From Chlamydomonas reinhardtii (Eukaryota; Chlorophyta; Chlorophyceae; Chlamydomonadales; Chlamydomonadaceae), in assembly GCF_000002595.2 (NCBI RefSeq), contig NC_057015.1, positions 3,234,952 to 3,298,951 of the forward strand: a stretch of DNA of 64,000 nt. The letters run 5' to 3'. Position numbers and translations under genes: made by a program. Below the pieces are notes generated by a model, which was given only the letters and a program-made list of their open reading frames with translations, was not told the DNA's origin and made no database searches. The stretch's first letter is position 1. Each line of letters opens with the position of its first letter. Shown piece after piece: positions 31,798 to 42,900 of this stretch.

Positions 31798-33324
31798 ATG
31801 GTGAGCCAACAAATAATGCTTACAAGACTTTTAGCGACGGTGTTGCCGGGCCGGCGGCCGGCGCCGACCTGCATCGGACGGCCTCTCGCCTGCAGTTGCG
31901 CTGCGGGCGCTCTGACTTTGTCGCTTTGGAACATGTAAAGGCGCTGAACAACTCTGCGCATTCGCGCTTGGCGTGCAGGGTCGTGTGCGCACCAAGACCG
32001 TGAAGAAGGCTTCTCGTGTTATCATCGAGAAGTACTATGGCCGCCTCACCATGGACTTCGACACCAACAAGCGTGTCGTTGAGGAGGTGGCTCTGATTGC
32101 CACCAAGCGCCTGCGCAACAAGATTGCCGGCTTCACCACTGTGAGTGCGCTTGGCGGCCTCGTGCATGCTCGTAGTATACTATGACTTCACAATCTGGAA
32201 CTTACTTGAGCTTACCTGGCGCTGCAGCACCTGATGAAGCGCATTCAGCGCGGCCCCGTGCGCGGCATCTCCCTGAAGCTCCAGGTGCGTGGCGAACCCG
32301 CGGCTTGCGTCGTGTGGCGGACTAGGCTCAGAAGGTCAGGGGGCGCTGTCGTCATCAGCGCGGAACTCTGGGGCCCGCAGGCAGCAGCCGGCGAGTGACT
32401 GAACCGCGCACGACGGGAGCACTGAAACACGGCACGGCAGTAGGGGCCAGCGGCAGCCAATTGCAGCAGGCAGCTTGCTAACAGCAGCAGCGGAGGCGCC
32501 TGCACATGCCCTGAGCCACCCTATGGTTTTCTAGCTGGCGCAGCCTCCGCCCGCTGACTGGCATCCGTCGCGGGCGCAATATGCCGTGCGGTCACAGAGC
32601 AGCAGATGTGAAGCAGCTCGCATTGCTTTTGAGGAGCGGCGGGGTCAGCGTTCGGATCTGGTCGTAGTGTGTCGTTTTCAACTAGTGTAGAGGTGGAAAG
32701 GAAGTTGTAGGTTGTGTATGTGTGTGGCACGCAGAATCGTGGCGGGGCAGACGAGGGACCCCACTTGCTGGGGAAGCCTATTTTCGGCCTTTGCCCTCCC
32801 TCCGCTCACGAGCTCGTGTGTGCCGTGTGGTGGTGTGCTGCTGTGTTTGTTTGGATGCAATGTGTAGGAGGAGGAGCGCGAGCGCCGCATGGACTTCGTG
32901 CCCGAGGAGTCCGCCATCAACACCCTGTCGATCGAGGTGCGTAGCCGGCGGGAGCGCGGCGTGGGCTTGGGCAGGCAGACGGGCGTCAGGGGTGGGGTGG
33001 GGTGGGGTGGGGACCGCGGAAGCGTTCCTGTGGGTCCTCGCACGGGGTCAAGGGCGGGTCGGGCATGCGTGCTGCGGTATACAATGGGTGTACGCTTGGG
33101 CTTCTTCCAGCTCTCGGTCAGCTTGCTTTCCACTCGTACATTGCCCGTCTAACACCGAACTCCACACACACGTATGCGCCCGGCCTCTCCCGCAGGTGGA
33201 CAAGGACACCATGGATATGCTCAAGTCCATCAACATGGGCACCCTGTCGGGCGTCCAGCTGGCGCAGCCCCAGACCAACTTCAAGCCCTACGGCGGCAAC
33301 CGCGGCGGCAACAAGCAGCAGTAA
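31798..33324 (+). CDS. RPS17: Cytosolic ribosomal protein eS17
   Basis: Component of the 40S subunit. Exons: 31798-31800 (only the start codon), 31979-32140, 32228-32284, 32868-32936 and 33196-33324 (420 nt, 139 aa), all phase 0. The sequence begins [20 protein letters not shown] and continues through [20 protein letters not shown], the highly conserved eS17 core, and ends in a Gly/Asn/Gln tail. Length is normal for the family. The intron immediately after ATG is a feature often seen in ribosomal protein genes. Intron 3 (583 bp) is long relative to the exons; I found no clear snoRNA in it. Strong C-ending codon bias indicates high expression. Confidence 0.95.
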
Positions 33325-34054
33325 ACGGCCTCTCGTTTGATGGCAGAAAGGCTGTGAGCTGTAACGTGCTGTGCGACAAGAATTTCCCTCAACTGGAATT
33401 GGCAAATGGCGGGGCGGGTCGTGGGGGAGCAGATGGTCCAGGACAGAATTGGAACCGCATGAATGCGGATGTTACAGAGGTGACAGTCCCAGCACCCGAA
33501 GACGCCGAGCCATGAACTTCATAATGACTCCCACGACATGAGACAGATTAGCACCTTGCAGCTACAGCTTGAAAGCACCCTCACTTGAAAGCGCACAAGG
33601 AGGAGGTGTGGCAACACTGCAGCGAGTGCAGCATCAGCAGTCACGTCAGCTTGCCTGTTCGGGAATGGAGGGGGCTCGAAAGCTTGAGATCGCAATGCGA
33701 GAAGGCTCAAGACCGTCGAACTTGGGGCAAAGCAGGGAGGGTGCAGGGGAGCGGGAGCCGGCAGCGGGAGTGGTATTGGGTATGCAAGCCTGGGTACTTT
33801 CACTGTGAATATGCATTAAGATTGAATGGACGGTGGTGCTTCCACAGCTGCTGCCGCTTGTGGAGTGCTCAGGCCGCGGAGGGCTCGAAGGTAGTCGCGC
33901 TTCATGCAGGCCCTACTGCGCCCTCATACACAAATATGCTTATGAGAAATACATTCGTCTAATACTGCGATACAACAACGACTGACATTAACCAGATAGC
34001 GAAAACACTCCCTCAAACCCACTTCCCACGCCTGTTGCTTAAATACCCGCCAAG
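33325..34054. other. RPS17 3' UTR and upstream region of the next gene
   Basis: No gene recognised. A TGTAA occurs 36 nt after the RPS17 stop. The right half is AT-richer and should contain the promoter of the gene at 34055. Confidence 0.45.
33360..33364 (+). terminator. Possible RPS17 poly(A) signal
   Basis: TGTAA close behind the stop codon. This would give an unusually short 3' UTR, so a later unrecognised site is possible. Confidence 0.4.
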
Positions 34055-35528
34055 ATGTCCAACGTCGATCGTGTCGCATATATGGATAACATTCGGACGA
34101 ATCAGATAACAGAGCAGGTCAGTGGCCGAATGGAACTTCTCGTCGAGCGAACAAGAGCGTAAACCAGGTTGGTTGAGCCTTTGATGACCGAGCATTTTGT
34201 GACTGCCCGTGCAGATTGTTCGGGAGAAGAACATGCAGCGTAAGTACTTCCAGGAGCAGGAGGCAGCGGGCCGAATCGTGCCCAAAGCCCCCACGCCGGC
34301 GGAGCCGGCCAAGTCCCTCCTAGAAACCGTGGGCCTCCCAAGCCACGTCCAAACAATACGCCAAGACCCTGAGCAGGTGCGCAACAACGCCTTGTAGCTA
34401 TAGATTTAAGGATGCGGATTACAATTGAAGGGACAGCCCGACAAGCGGGGGCACGCCGTACCCACGCCGCGAAGGGCCATCTGCGACCCAGAGAAACAAC
34501 ACCCGCCCCCTGGTTGGCTGCCGACCTTCATAGTGTTACGCACATGAGTCGAAGCCAAGCCGAAGCCCGCCAAAGCCCCACCGCCACGTAACACCCCTCA
34601 TCTCGTTTAGGTCTTTTGGCGGCAGCACCAACGCACAACAAGGCGCGACAGGCCAGAGGTCTGCCGACATCCCCATCAAACGCAAGCACCACACATTTTC
34701 TCGTCGGCGTCACAGACGCGCAATGTCTTGGCCCGGAGGCCCATGTCCGGAAACGTCGGTGCCGAGGCACCACAAAGGGAAACCGAGCCGGAAACTGACC
34801 AAACCACCAGTACACCACAACACCTCGCCACGGGCACACCGCCCTCCACCCGCCCCACCAGCGAACTAGACCGACCCACCAAACAGGCACGCGCGCGCCC
34901 GGAGGCGAACAGGCGCACCCTATAGATTTAAGGCCCCAGGCTATCCCCTGGTGTCTGGTGGGGTGCGAGCTGCTCTCACGCCACGGGCGCATCGGCTGCT
35001 TGTCGCAACGTCCCCACTCTTCTGCTCACACGCTTACCGTTATGCGCACCCACAGTCACTGAGCCTTAGCATCAGCAAGCACATGTGGACGGCGAACCCG
35101 GGCTACATCGTGCGTGACGGGCCCAAGACGGCGTCAGTCATGAAGAAAGACTACGTGTGGGACGAGGAGGAGGTAGGTTGGGGGTGAAGGCTGCCGGCGG
35201 GCAGGGATATGGCTCGAGGAGGAGGATGGAGGGTGCATGGGGAGGGGACTGGAACTGTGAAGGCCTGAAGGGGCATCCTAGCACGCTTACGGTGGCGCCG
35301 GCGTTTAGCTGCCTCTGCCTGCCTCAGTGGTGCCGCTGGCACTGTGCTCAACCACTTCGCCTTTTCCCGGGCAACATCTCCCCACCGGCACACACACAGA
35401 TCGCGCTGATGAAGGAGCAGGGCATGCTAGACAAGAAATTCAACCGGCGGCGGGATGAGTTCGTAGACTACTGCGAGGCCAGCGCGCGCATGAGCCACCT
35501 CACCAAGGGGCCCATGGCCACCAAGTAA
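34055..35528 (+). CDS. Small charged helical protein, unknown (156 aa)
   Basis: Not confidently recognised. Exons 34055-34117, 34215-34376, 35056-35172 and 35400-35528 (471 nt, 156 aa), all phase 0. It starts MSNVDRVAYMDNIRTNQITE, is rich in Lys, Glu, Arg and Gln, predicted helical at both ends, with no membrane segment and no targeting peptide. The C-terminal part (WDEEEIALMKEQGMLDKKFN, then RRRDEFVDYCEASARM) loosely recalls small ciliary microtubule-associated proteins of the CFAP144/FAM183 kind (a W, a D/N-R-R and a D-x(2-3)-Y spacing), but the likeness is too weak to name it. Consistent exon phases and G/C-ending codons show that it is a real gene. Intron 2 carries an inserted element. 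Confidence 0.8.
34398..34933. mobile_element. Retroposon-like insertion with 14-bp target duplication
   Basis: The 14-mer CTATAGATTTAAGG occurs at 34398-34411 and again at 34920-34933, bracketing 508 bp of GC-rich sequence inside an intron. A perfect duplication of this length fits target-primed insertion of a LINE fragment or SINE. No tRNA-like A/B boxes or poly-A tail were seen. The minus strand is open over most of the insert but shows no recognisable domain, so family and orientation are undecided. Confidence 0.6.
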
Positions 35529-35816
35529 TGGGCCGCTGCTGGCCGCTGGTGGTGCTGCGGAGGAGGACCGCTTGTGTTGGCAGCAGCGGCCGCGGCTTTG
35601 AAGAAGGAGGGCCACTGTGGAGTGCCGGGTCGGTTCCGGTGTGGGGGTGCTGGAGCTACTGGGGTGGAGGTGCTGTGGCTGCGGCAGTGGGCAGCAGTGG
35701 GCGTGTAAAGGAGTGGCTGGCGGCCGGCACAAATGGGCCGAGCGGAGCGCATGAGGCGGTGGACTTGATTGCGGCTGTGGTGCCGCGGCGGCCGCAGCGG
35801 CGGCGGCACACTCCAG

Positions 35817-35821
35817 TGTAA
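35817..35821 (+). terminator. Poly(A) signal candidate of the small helical protein gene
   Basis: TGTAA 289 nt after the stop; another at 35704-35708. Confidence 0.45.
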
Positions 35822-36354
35822 AGTACTATGACTATAGATAGCATACGGTGGGCACATCAGGTAGGCATACTAGGTAGGCGAGGCTGTTGTTTACAGCTGT
35901 TTCGCTCTGGGTTGCTTCGATGCTCGGATGCGGGGGCGGGGTTGTATGTGACGGGCAAGCAGAGGGTAGGCTAGGCCATGGCGCGTACGTGCGAGTGACT
36001 GGTGCGTGTGGCGTGCGACTTAGAGTTACACGACTGCTGCCAACGCTGCCTTCAAATGGTAAGGCGGTGATAACTACACCACGGCAAGTGCGTCGAATTG
36101 ATGAAGTTGGCAAGCAGGAATGGGGTCGGAGGATGGTCGTCTGGGTGTTGGCGCTGCTCTTGTAACGCAAGTTGTAAACGAGTGCGGAATCAGCTTGGCT
36201 GTACGCTGACCTGGTGGACAGGGTTGTGCCTACGCCCAGGCGGCTCGTGTTGTGGCTCCGTGGCGGACTCACCTGACTCACGGACTGAGTAGCCCAAGCT
36301 GCTGGGACACTGCCCTGGTATGAAGGGGCAGGCCCGCGAATGGATAGCGGTCAT

Positions 36355-36359
36355 TTACA
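36355..36359 (-). terminator. Poly(A) signal candidate of Gemin5
   Basis: Minus-strand TGTAA about 605 nt beyond the Gemin5 stop; the nearest one found. Confidence 0.45.
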
Positions 36360-36963
36360 CGGATGGCACGGTGCCTGCCAAAGCGCCAGCCTTCCTGCTG
36401 CAGTGAAACAACACCACCACGCCGACGATGGACATGAGGCACGCCCAATGTGGCTTTCCTACACCACGTTGTACGCATGCACCGGCTCATCGGCTGCAAG
36501 CACGGGCAGCCGCACGCCACAGCCGTCTGCCGTCAAGGTTCCTCATGTGCAGTGGCTGGCCCCGCCGCCTAACTTTGGGCCCTACATTTCGCCCAGCTTG
36601 CCAGCGGATATCATGGATCGTCCTCACATGTCCAACACCACACCGCCAACACAGCCTACCGCTGGCACTCGGAACAACCATGATGGGCAACGCAGCGCAT
36701 AGCAGAAAGAATTCCTCGGGGCAAGCATTGTCACGCACGCCAGCCAGAGCGGGCGCGGGTTCAGGGATATGGGGCGGAAATACGGAATTCAAAGGTAAAA
36801 TAATAAGGCGCAGCTCCGGGAAACATTGCTGAAATATGGGCTGAAAGTTCTTAGGGACTAATCAGAATCATGAAGGGTATGCTGCTACAACTTGCAGATG
36901 CAGAGCTGACCTAACACGCACCAACCTTCCTCACCAGCGTTCACATTGCTGCATCTTACTTGC

Positions 36964-39900
36964 CTACGCCACCTGCTGCGCCTCCCACGTCATGCCAGCG
37001 CGCGCGTAAACGCCGGCAGCGCCCGCGCGGTCGCCCACCGCCGCTAGCGCCAGGGCCGCCTCACCCGTGCAGCCCGCCGCCGCCATACCCGCCGCATACA
37101 GCCGCGAAGCCGCCTCCCAGGCAGCCCGCCCGCCCGCCGCAGCCAGCGCGACGACATCCGCGCTCACCATGCCCTCCGTTGCCGCAGCCGTTGACAGCGC
37201 GCCACCCACGTCTCCCTCCCACATCGATGCTACGAAGCTCAGCTCGGGCGGCGCCGCCACCGGGCCCACCGCCGCTCCCGCCTCCCGCAGCGGTGCCACG
37301 TCGTTCATCAGGTGCGCCGCAAGCGCCTCGTCACTCAGGCCACAGGCGGCGGCCACCGCCGCCACCTGCTGCCGCGCCGCCTGCTCTTCCTCACCTGCAC
37401 GCGCCTGATGCTCGCCGCCGTCGTCCGCCGGGGGGTACAGCGCCTCCCCCAGCCGCAACAGCAGTGAGTGCGCCGCCGCGGCCACGTGCGGTAGCGACAT
37501 GTCGGGCAGCTCCGGCAGCAGCGGCCGCGCCAGGGCAGGCGGCGGCCGCCGCATGCGCCGCATGGCCGTGGTGGGGCTCAGCTCCAGCAACCGCTCCGGC
37601 GCGGTGATGCCGGCGGCCACGACTGTAGCACCCGGCACCTCGGCACCCGGCGCATCCGCCGCCGCGCCAGGCGCCGGCGGGGCTTGCTGACCGGGCGACG
37701 AGCCACTCGGGGCGTCACCGTTGCTGGCTGACGGTGCGGCAGAACCCGCGCCGGCGCCGCCGGCGCCGCTGCCGTCAGGTGGCGGCTGCGGAGCTGGCGC
37801 AGCGCCGCTGCCCCCGTGGTCATCGCCGTCACCCTTGCCCTCGTGCTGAGGCGGTGGGCGCTGCTGCTTCTGCCGCGCCGCCGACTCCTGGTGCTCGCGC
37901 TCGCGCTCCCAGCCATCCAGCTGCCGGCCCTCCAGCCGCCAGCAGCGCACGGCCTGGTCGCGCCCGCCGCTGAACAGCAGCCACACCGCCGCAGGCCGCC
38001 ACGCGCCGCCGGAGCCGCGAGGTTTGGCGCCGCCGTGGTCGTGGTGCGCTTGGCCGTGGTGCGACCCGGCCCGGCCCCGGCCGTGGTGGCGGCCGTGGTC
38101 AGCGCCGTCGTGCCCACCTGCGGCCTCCGCGGGGTGCTCGCCGTCAAAGTCACCCGCCCCGGAGGCGCGGCGGCCCTTCTTCTTGCCGCCAGCGGAGGTG
38201 GCGGGCGCGCCCTTGACCGAGGCGGGCACCAGCAGACCTGTGAGCGCGATGATGGAGTCATGGTGGCCGTACTGGCCGCCCGCAGGCAGCGTCTTGATGC
38301 GCAGCGGCGCCGGACCGGAGGCTGCCTCCACGCCATGTGTGGCGGCGGCGGCGGCGCCGTTGTCTACGTCCGGATCGTGCTGAGCGACTGCCGCCGCCAG
38401 CAGCACGCGGGCCTCCGGCAGCGCCCACAGCTGCAGACCGCCGTCGTCGGCGCCCAGCGCCAGGCAGCGGCGGCCCAGCCAGGCCAGAGCGTTCAGCGTC
38501 ACCTTGCCGCCGCCATCCGCCGTCGCCGATAGCTCAGCCAGGCGGTACATCTGCTGCACCGGCGGCGTCGAAGGCACGGCGGTGCCAGCCGCTGCGGCGG
38601 TGGGCGCGGCCGCCACGCCGTACACTGCAACTGAGGCCTTGCCGTACAGCGCCGCCAGCAGCGCGGCCGGCGGCGGCGAGGCCGGCGGCGCGCCCGAAGT
38701 GGCGGCGGCGGCCACCTCCTCCACGTGCTCCAGGCGGTGGTGCGTGTCGTGTTCATGCTCGTGGCCCTCCTCCTCCAGCGCCTCGTCCACGTCATCCGCC
38801 CAGCGCAGGTAGCGCAGGTCCGGACCGCCCGAGACTGCACCGGTGTGCGCGGCCACCAGGGACCACGGTCCAGCGGACCCGGCGCGGGCGCCGCCCGCGC
38901 CGCTCGTCGCGGCCTCGCCCGGCTGCTTGGCCGGCTGCTCCACCACGATCATGCCACCGCCTGCAACTGCGACGGCCAGCCATGGCCGGCGCGGATGCAG
39001 CGCCATGGCCGTCACCGACAACCCGGCCGGCGCGCCCGCACCGCCGTGCTGTTGCTGCTGGTTGTGGTTGTGGTGGTGCTGGCCGTGCTGGTGACCGTGG
39101 CCGCTGCTGCCGGCGGCGGGGGCCAGGGCTGCGGCGCCGAGCGCCTGTACCGCCAGGCCCTGCAGCTGTGCACCGACCTGCATTGGCGACAGACATGGCA
39201 GCAGCACGGGGCCTGCTCAGTCCACCAGGTAGCACTGCTTAACACACGCAAAGCCTGGCACAAACAGCACAAAGTGGCAAGCCACCAATACCCGCAGCAG
39301 TCACTCACGTCAATTGGCTTGGCCTGTGCCAGTGAAGGTCCCAGGCCTGGCTCCGCACTGCCCGGGTCAAGGTTTGGGCCGGGCCAACGAAGCAGCCGGC
39401 CCTCGCCGCCGCAGCTCAAAAGGAAGAGCGGCGGGCCCGACAGCGCTGCAGCGAGGCGGCTGGTGCCGCTGCGGCCCGCGCTGCCGCCTGCGGCGGCCGC
39501 GCGGCCACCGTCACTGGCCCGACGCTGCTTGCCGGACTGCGCCGGGTGAGCTGCATCCGCGTGTGCGGCACCCTTGGCGCCTTTAGACGCCGTGTCGTGC
39601 GAGCCCCCCGGGTGCTGCTGGGCAGCGGTAGCGTCGGTAGCCGGCGCCGCACCTCCTGCACAAATGGAACGACGCAAGACGTGGGTGGGTTGTATGAGAA
39701 CAAGGTCAAGCTAACTACGCTGTTACACCCCAGCAACCACAACGTAGCCGCAGCCTGCATCACGTGACAGATCCCCCCCCCCGCAGTCTTCAGTGCATCC
39801 TGTACCGCTTTTCCAAACATCCCTGCAACCCCCCCCCCCCACACACACACACGGCAGAAGCAAACTAAGGACTCACCCTCGACCGTGGTGAGGTCGCCCG

Positions 39901-42900
39901 CAGAGCCGGGCCGCACGCGGCCCTTGAAGCCGCCGCCCGGCACGGGGCCCTTGCTCACGATGAAGCTGGGCATCTGCGCGCTGGCGCCGCTGCCACTGGG
40001 GCGGGTGGTGGCCGGTGAGCCCGTGTGCGAGCGCCCACCGTCCGGAGTCATGTGGCCGGGCAGCGCGGACGGCGGCGGCGGGGCAGGCGGTGGCATAGGC
40101 GCAGGGGGCGGCGGCGGCATGGGCGGCGGCGGCAGCGGCGGCGGGGCGGGCGGCGGCGGCATGGGCGCGGCAGGCGGCGGGGGCATGGGCGCACCCCCAG
40201 AAGCGCCCTGGCCGCTGGGGCCGGGCCGCCCGCGGGACGGCCCAGCAGCCGTCCTCTGGTGCTGTTGGTGGTGCTGGTGCTGGTGCTGCTGGTGCTGCTG
40301 CTGCTGCTGCCCGTACTGGGGTGCCACGTGACCGTACGGCTGCTGCTGGTGCATACCATGTGCGCCGTACGGCAGGCTGTTGAAGTACGGTGCGTGGTGC
40401 GGCTGAGGCATGCCGCCCTGGAGCGGAAACTGCTGCAGAGGGTAGCCCTGGCCGTAGGCCTGCGGCGGGTAGCCCTGCGGCGGATAGCCCTGCTGCGGGA
40501 AGGCTGGTGGGAAGGCCGCCATCGGCGCCTGCACATGCATTTGCATGTGGGTGGCCATGGGCATGGGCAGCTGCTGCGGCTGCTGGTGCTGCTGGCCCGG
40601 ATGCGGGTGTTGCTGCGGCGTCCTTTGGCCGAGCACGCCCTGGTGATACGGCGCACGTGTGGCGCCGCCGGGCTGCTGGCGGCCCGCCGCGGCCTCCGCA
40701 GCGTGCACCGTCGCGGCCTGGGCCGCCGGGACCGGCTTGGGCGGCGACGTGGTCGCGGCGGCTTTCGCCTCGGGGCTGGACTGCGCGGGCACAGCAGCAG
40801 CACCCTGAGGCGTCGAAGTGAGCACATAGTGCTTGGGTGTGCCCTGCCGCGAGCCCTGCTGCTGCCGCTGGCCCTGCCCATGGCCCTGGCCGTGGTCCGA
40901 GCGAGAAGGGCTGTGTCCGTGGCTGTGATGGCCGGCACCCTGCCCGGGCGCGGGCGCCAATGTTGGCGCCACCTGTGCGCCCTGAGACGCGCTGGACTCC
41001 TTCAGGCGTTCCGGACCGCCGCGCGAGTTGGGCCGGGGCGGCAGCTGTTGCTGCTGCCCTTGTTGCTGCTGCCCTTGCTGCTGCTGCTGGGCCGCCGCCG
41101 CGGCTGCCGCCGCGGCCGCCTGGTGGCTGACATGCGCGCTGCCAGCTGGCGGCGTTACCCAGGCCAGCTGCGTGACGGGGCCCGAGTGGCGCACGCCAAA
41201 CACGCGGCTGGTCTGGGTCTTAACGTCCATCAGGCCCACACTTCCGTCCGCGCAGCCAAACGCCAGGTAGCCTGTAGGTGACGGCGAGGAGGCGGCCGCT
41301 GGGTCAGCACGGGAACTAGCATCAGCCCACTAAGCGGCGGTGGCCGGCATGCAAGGCACAAGAGCTGCCATCCCGCGCTGTGCCCACCTCGGACACGGGC
41401 ATAGTGCCGCACCTGCTGCGACTGCTTCCCCGCATCCCCTCCGCCCTTCACCCTTCGCCCTGCCGCAACTCACGTGAGTCCACCGGGTGCCACGCCACCA
41501 CCACCACCTGGTCGCGCACGTCCTTCCACAGAAGGCTGCTGGGCCAGGGGCCCTCCGCGCCGCCTGCCGCCGCCATAACGGCCGCCGCCGCCTCGCCGCC
41601 CTTCTTCCTTCCAGAGCCGCCGGCCTCCGGCGCACCATTGCTGTGCACCTCAGCTGCAGTCTCGTGCTCGTCGACGTGCTCGTCAGCAGCGGCGCCCTCG
41701 GCATCAATTGCGCCCTGCTTGCGCGCGTGCTTGGCAGGCTGGTGCGGGTCGTGGGCGTGGGCATTGGCCGGCTGAAGCTGCGGCCGCTTTGCCAGTGGGC
41801 CGGGCGTCAGCGTAACGGCACGTATGGTGCGGTCGCCGCAGCCGACGGCTAGGAGGCCGGGGAAGGGGCCTGCAGGCGGTGCAATGGGGGACAGGTGACG
41901 AAAAGCCATGCGACTGGATCGAAATCTTGCATACGTGGCTCAGCCAAGTTTTGCAAGCCCAAACCCAACCGGCTGGCCGCACTCCTGTTGCAGTCCCAAC
42001 TCACCCTTGAGGTCCAGGGCGTGCGGGTAGCCGCCCAGTCCCATCAACCGCCACCACACGGCCCCGCCGCGTGGCAGCACCAGCGTCGCGCCGGGAGGCA
42101 CCAGCGTCGGGCCTGCCGCCCGACCACCTCGCGCCGGGCTGTTGCCGTGGCTGCCGCCCGCCGCCGCCTCGTCGTACAGCACGGCCTGCTGCTGCGGCGA
42201 GGGCCGGACGCGCCAGTCGGAGCACGTGTCGGCACGGCCCGCCGCTAGCTTGCCGCGTGCGCCGCCGCCCGCTGCCGCCTTGCCATCGCCGTGGCCCTCC
42301 GAGTGCTCGCCGCCCTCAGACTCGTGGCCGGGGCTGGCGCCATGCTCCTCCGCCCCGGAGTCGTGGCCCTGCTCGCCGGCTGTAGCAGCAGCGTTGGCTA
42401 CGGGTGCGGCGGCGACTGCCACAGCCGTGCCGCTGGCGGCTGGCTGCAGCTCCAGGTCCACCACCAGGAACGCCCGGTCCTGCGAACTGGTTACCAGCCG
42501 CACCTGCGGCAGCAGTAGACCAGAAGCGGCCGGCTGCGCCGCCGCGGCGCTGCCGGTACTGGCGGTGGTAAGCGCGGTGGTGGTGGCGGTGGCTGCGGCA
42601 GTGGCAGTGGTGGCCTCGTGCGGCACGCGCATGGCGTGCAGCGTGAAGACGGTGCGGGCGTGGTGCTTCAGCCGCGTTGCCAGCGTAAACTTGCCGGTGC
42701 CTGCGGGGCGTAATGATTCACGTGCCACTTATAAGTGCATCGTGCGACAATACATGTGGTCTCACAGAAGTCCCTAGCGCAAGATACACAACTAACCACC
42801 CAACACGTGCCTGCCACTCACCCACAGACACATGGTAGACCAGCACGTGGCCCCAAGGCGCCGCCACAGCCACGCACAGCTCGCTGCCGCTGCCCCCCAC

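Larger units (their letters stand above)
35529..36963. other. Convergent 3' UTRs
   Basis: 3' UTR of the small helical protein gene (TGTAA at 35704 and 35817) and, on the minus strand, the ~600-nt 3' UTR of Gemin5. Short open frames are present on both strands, none supported. Confidence 0.5.

Noticed and set aside
31490-31805. Alternative upstream first exon for the plastid membrane protein (MSVADLTLAARK...)
   Set aside because: No donor in the right phase; the downstream Met gives a convincing transit peptide in one exon.
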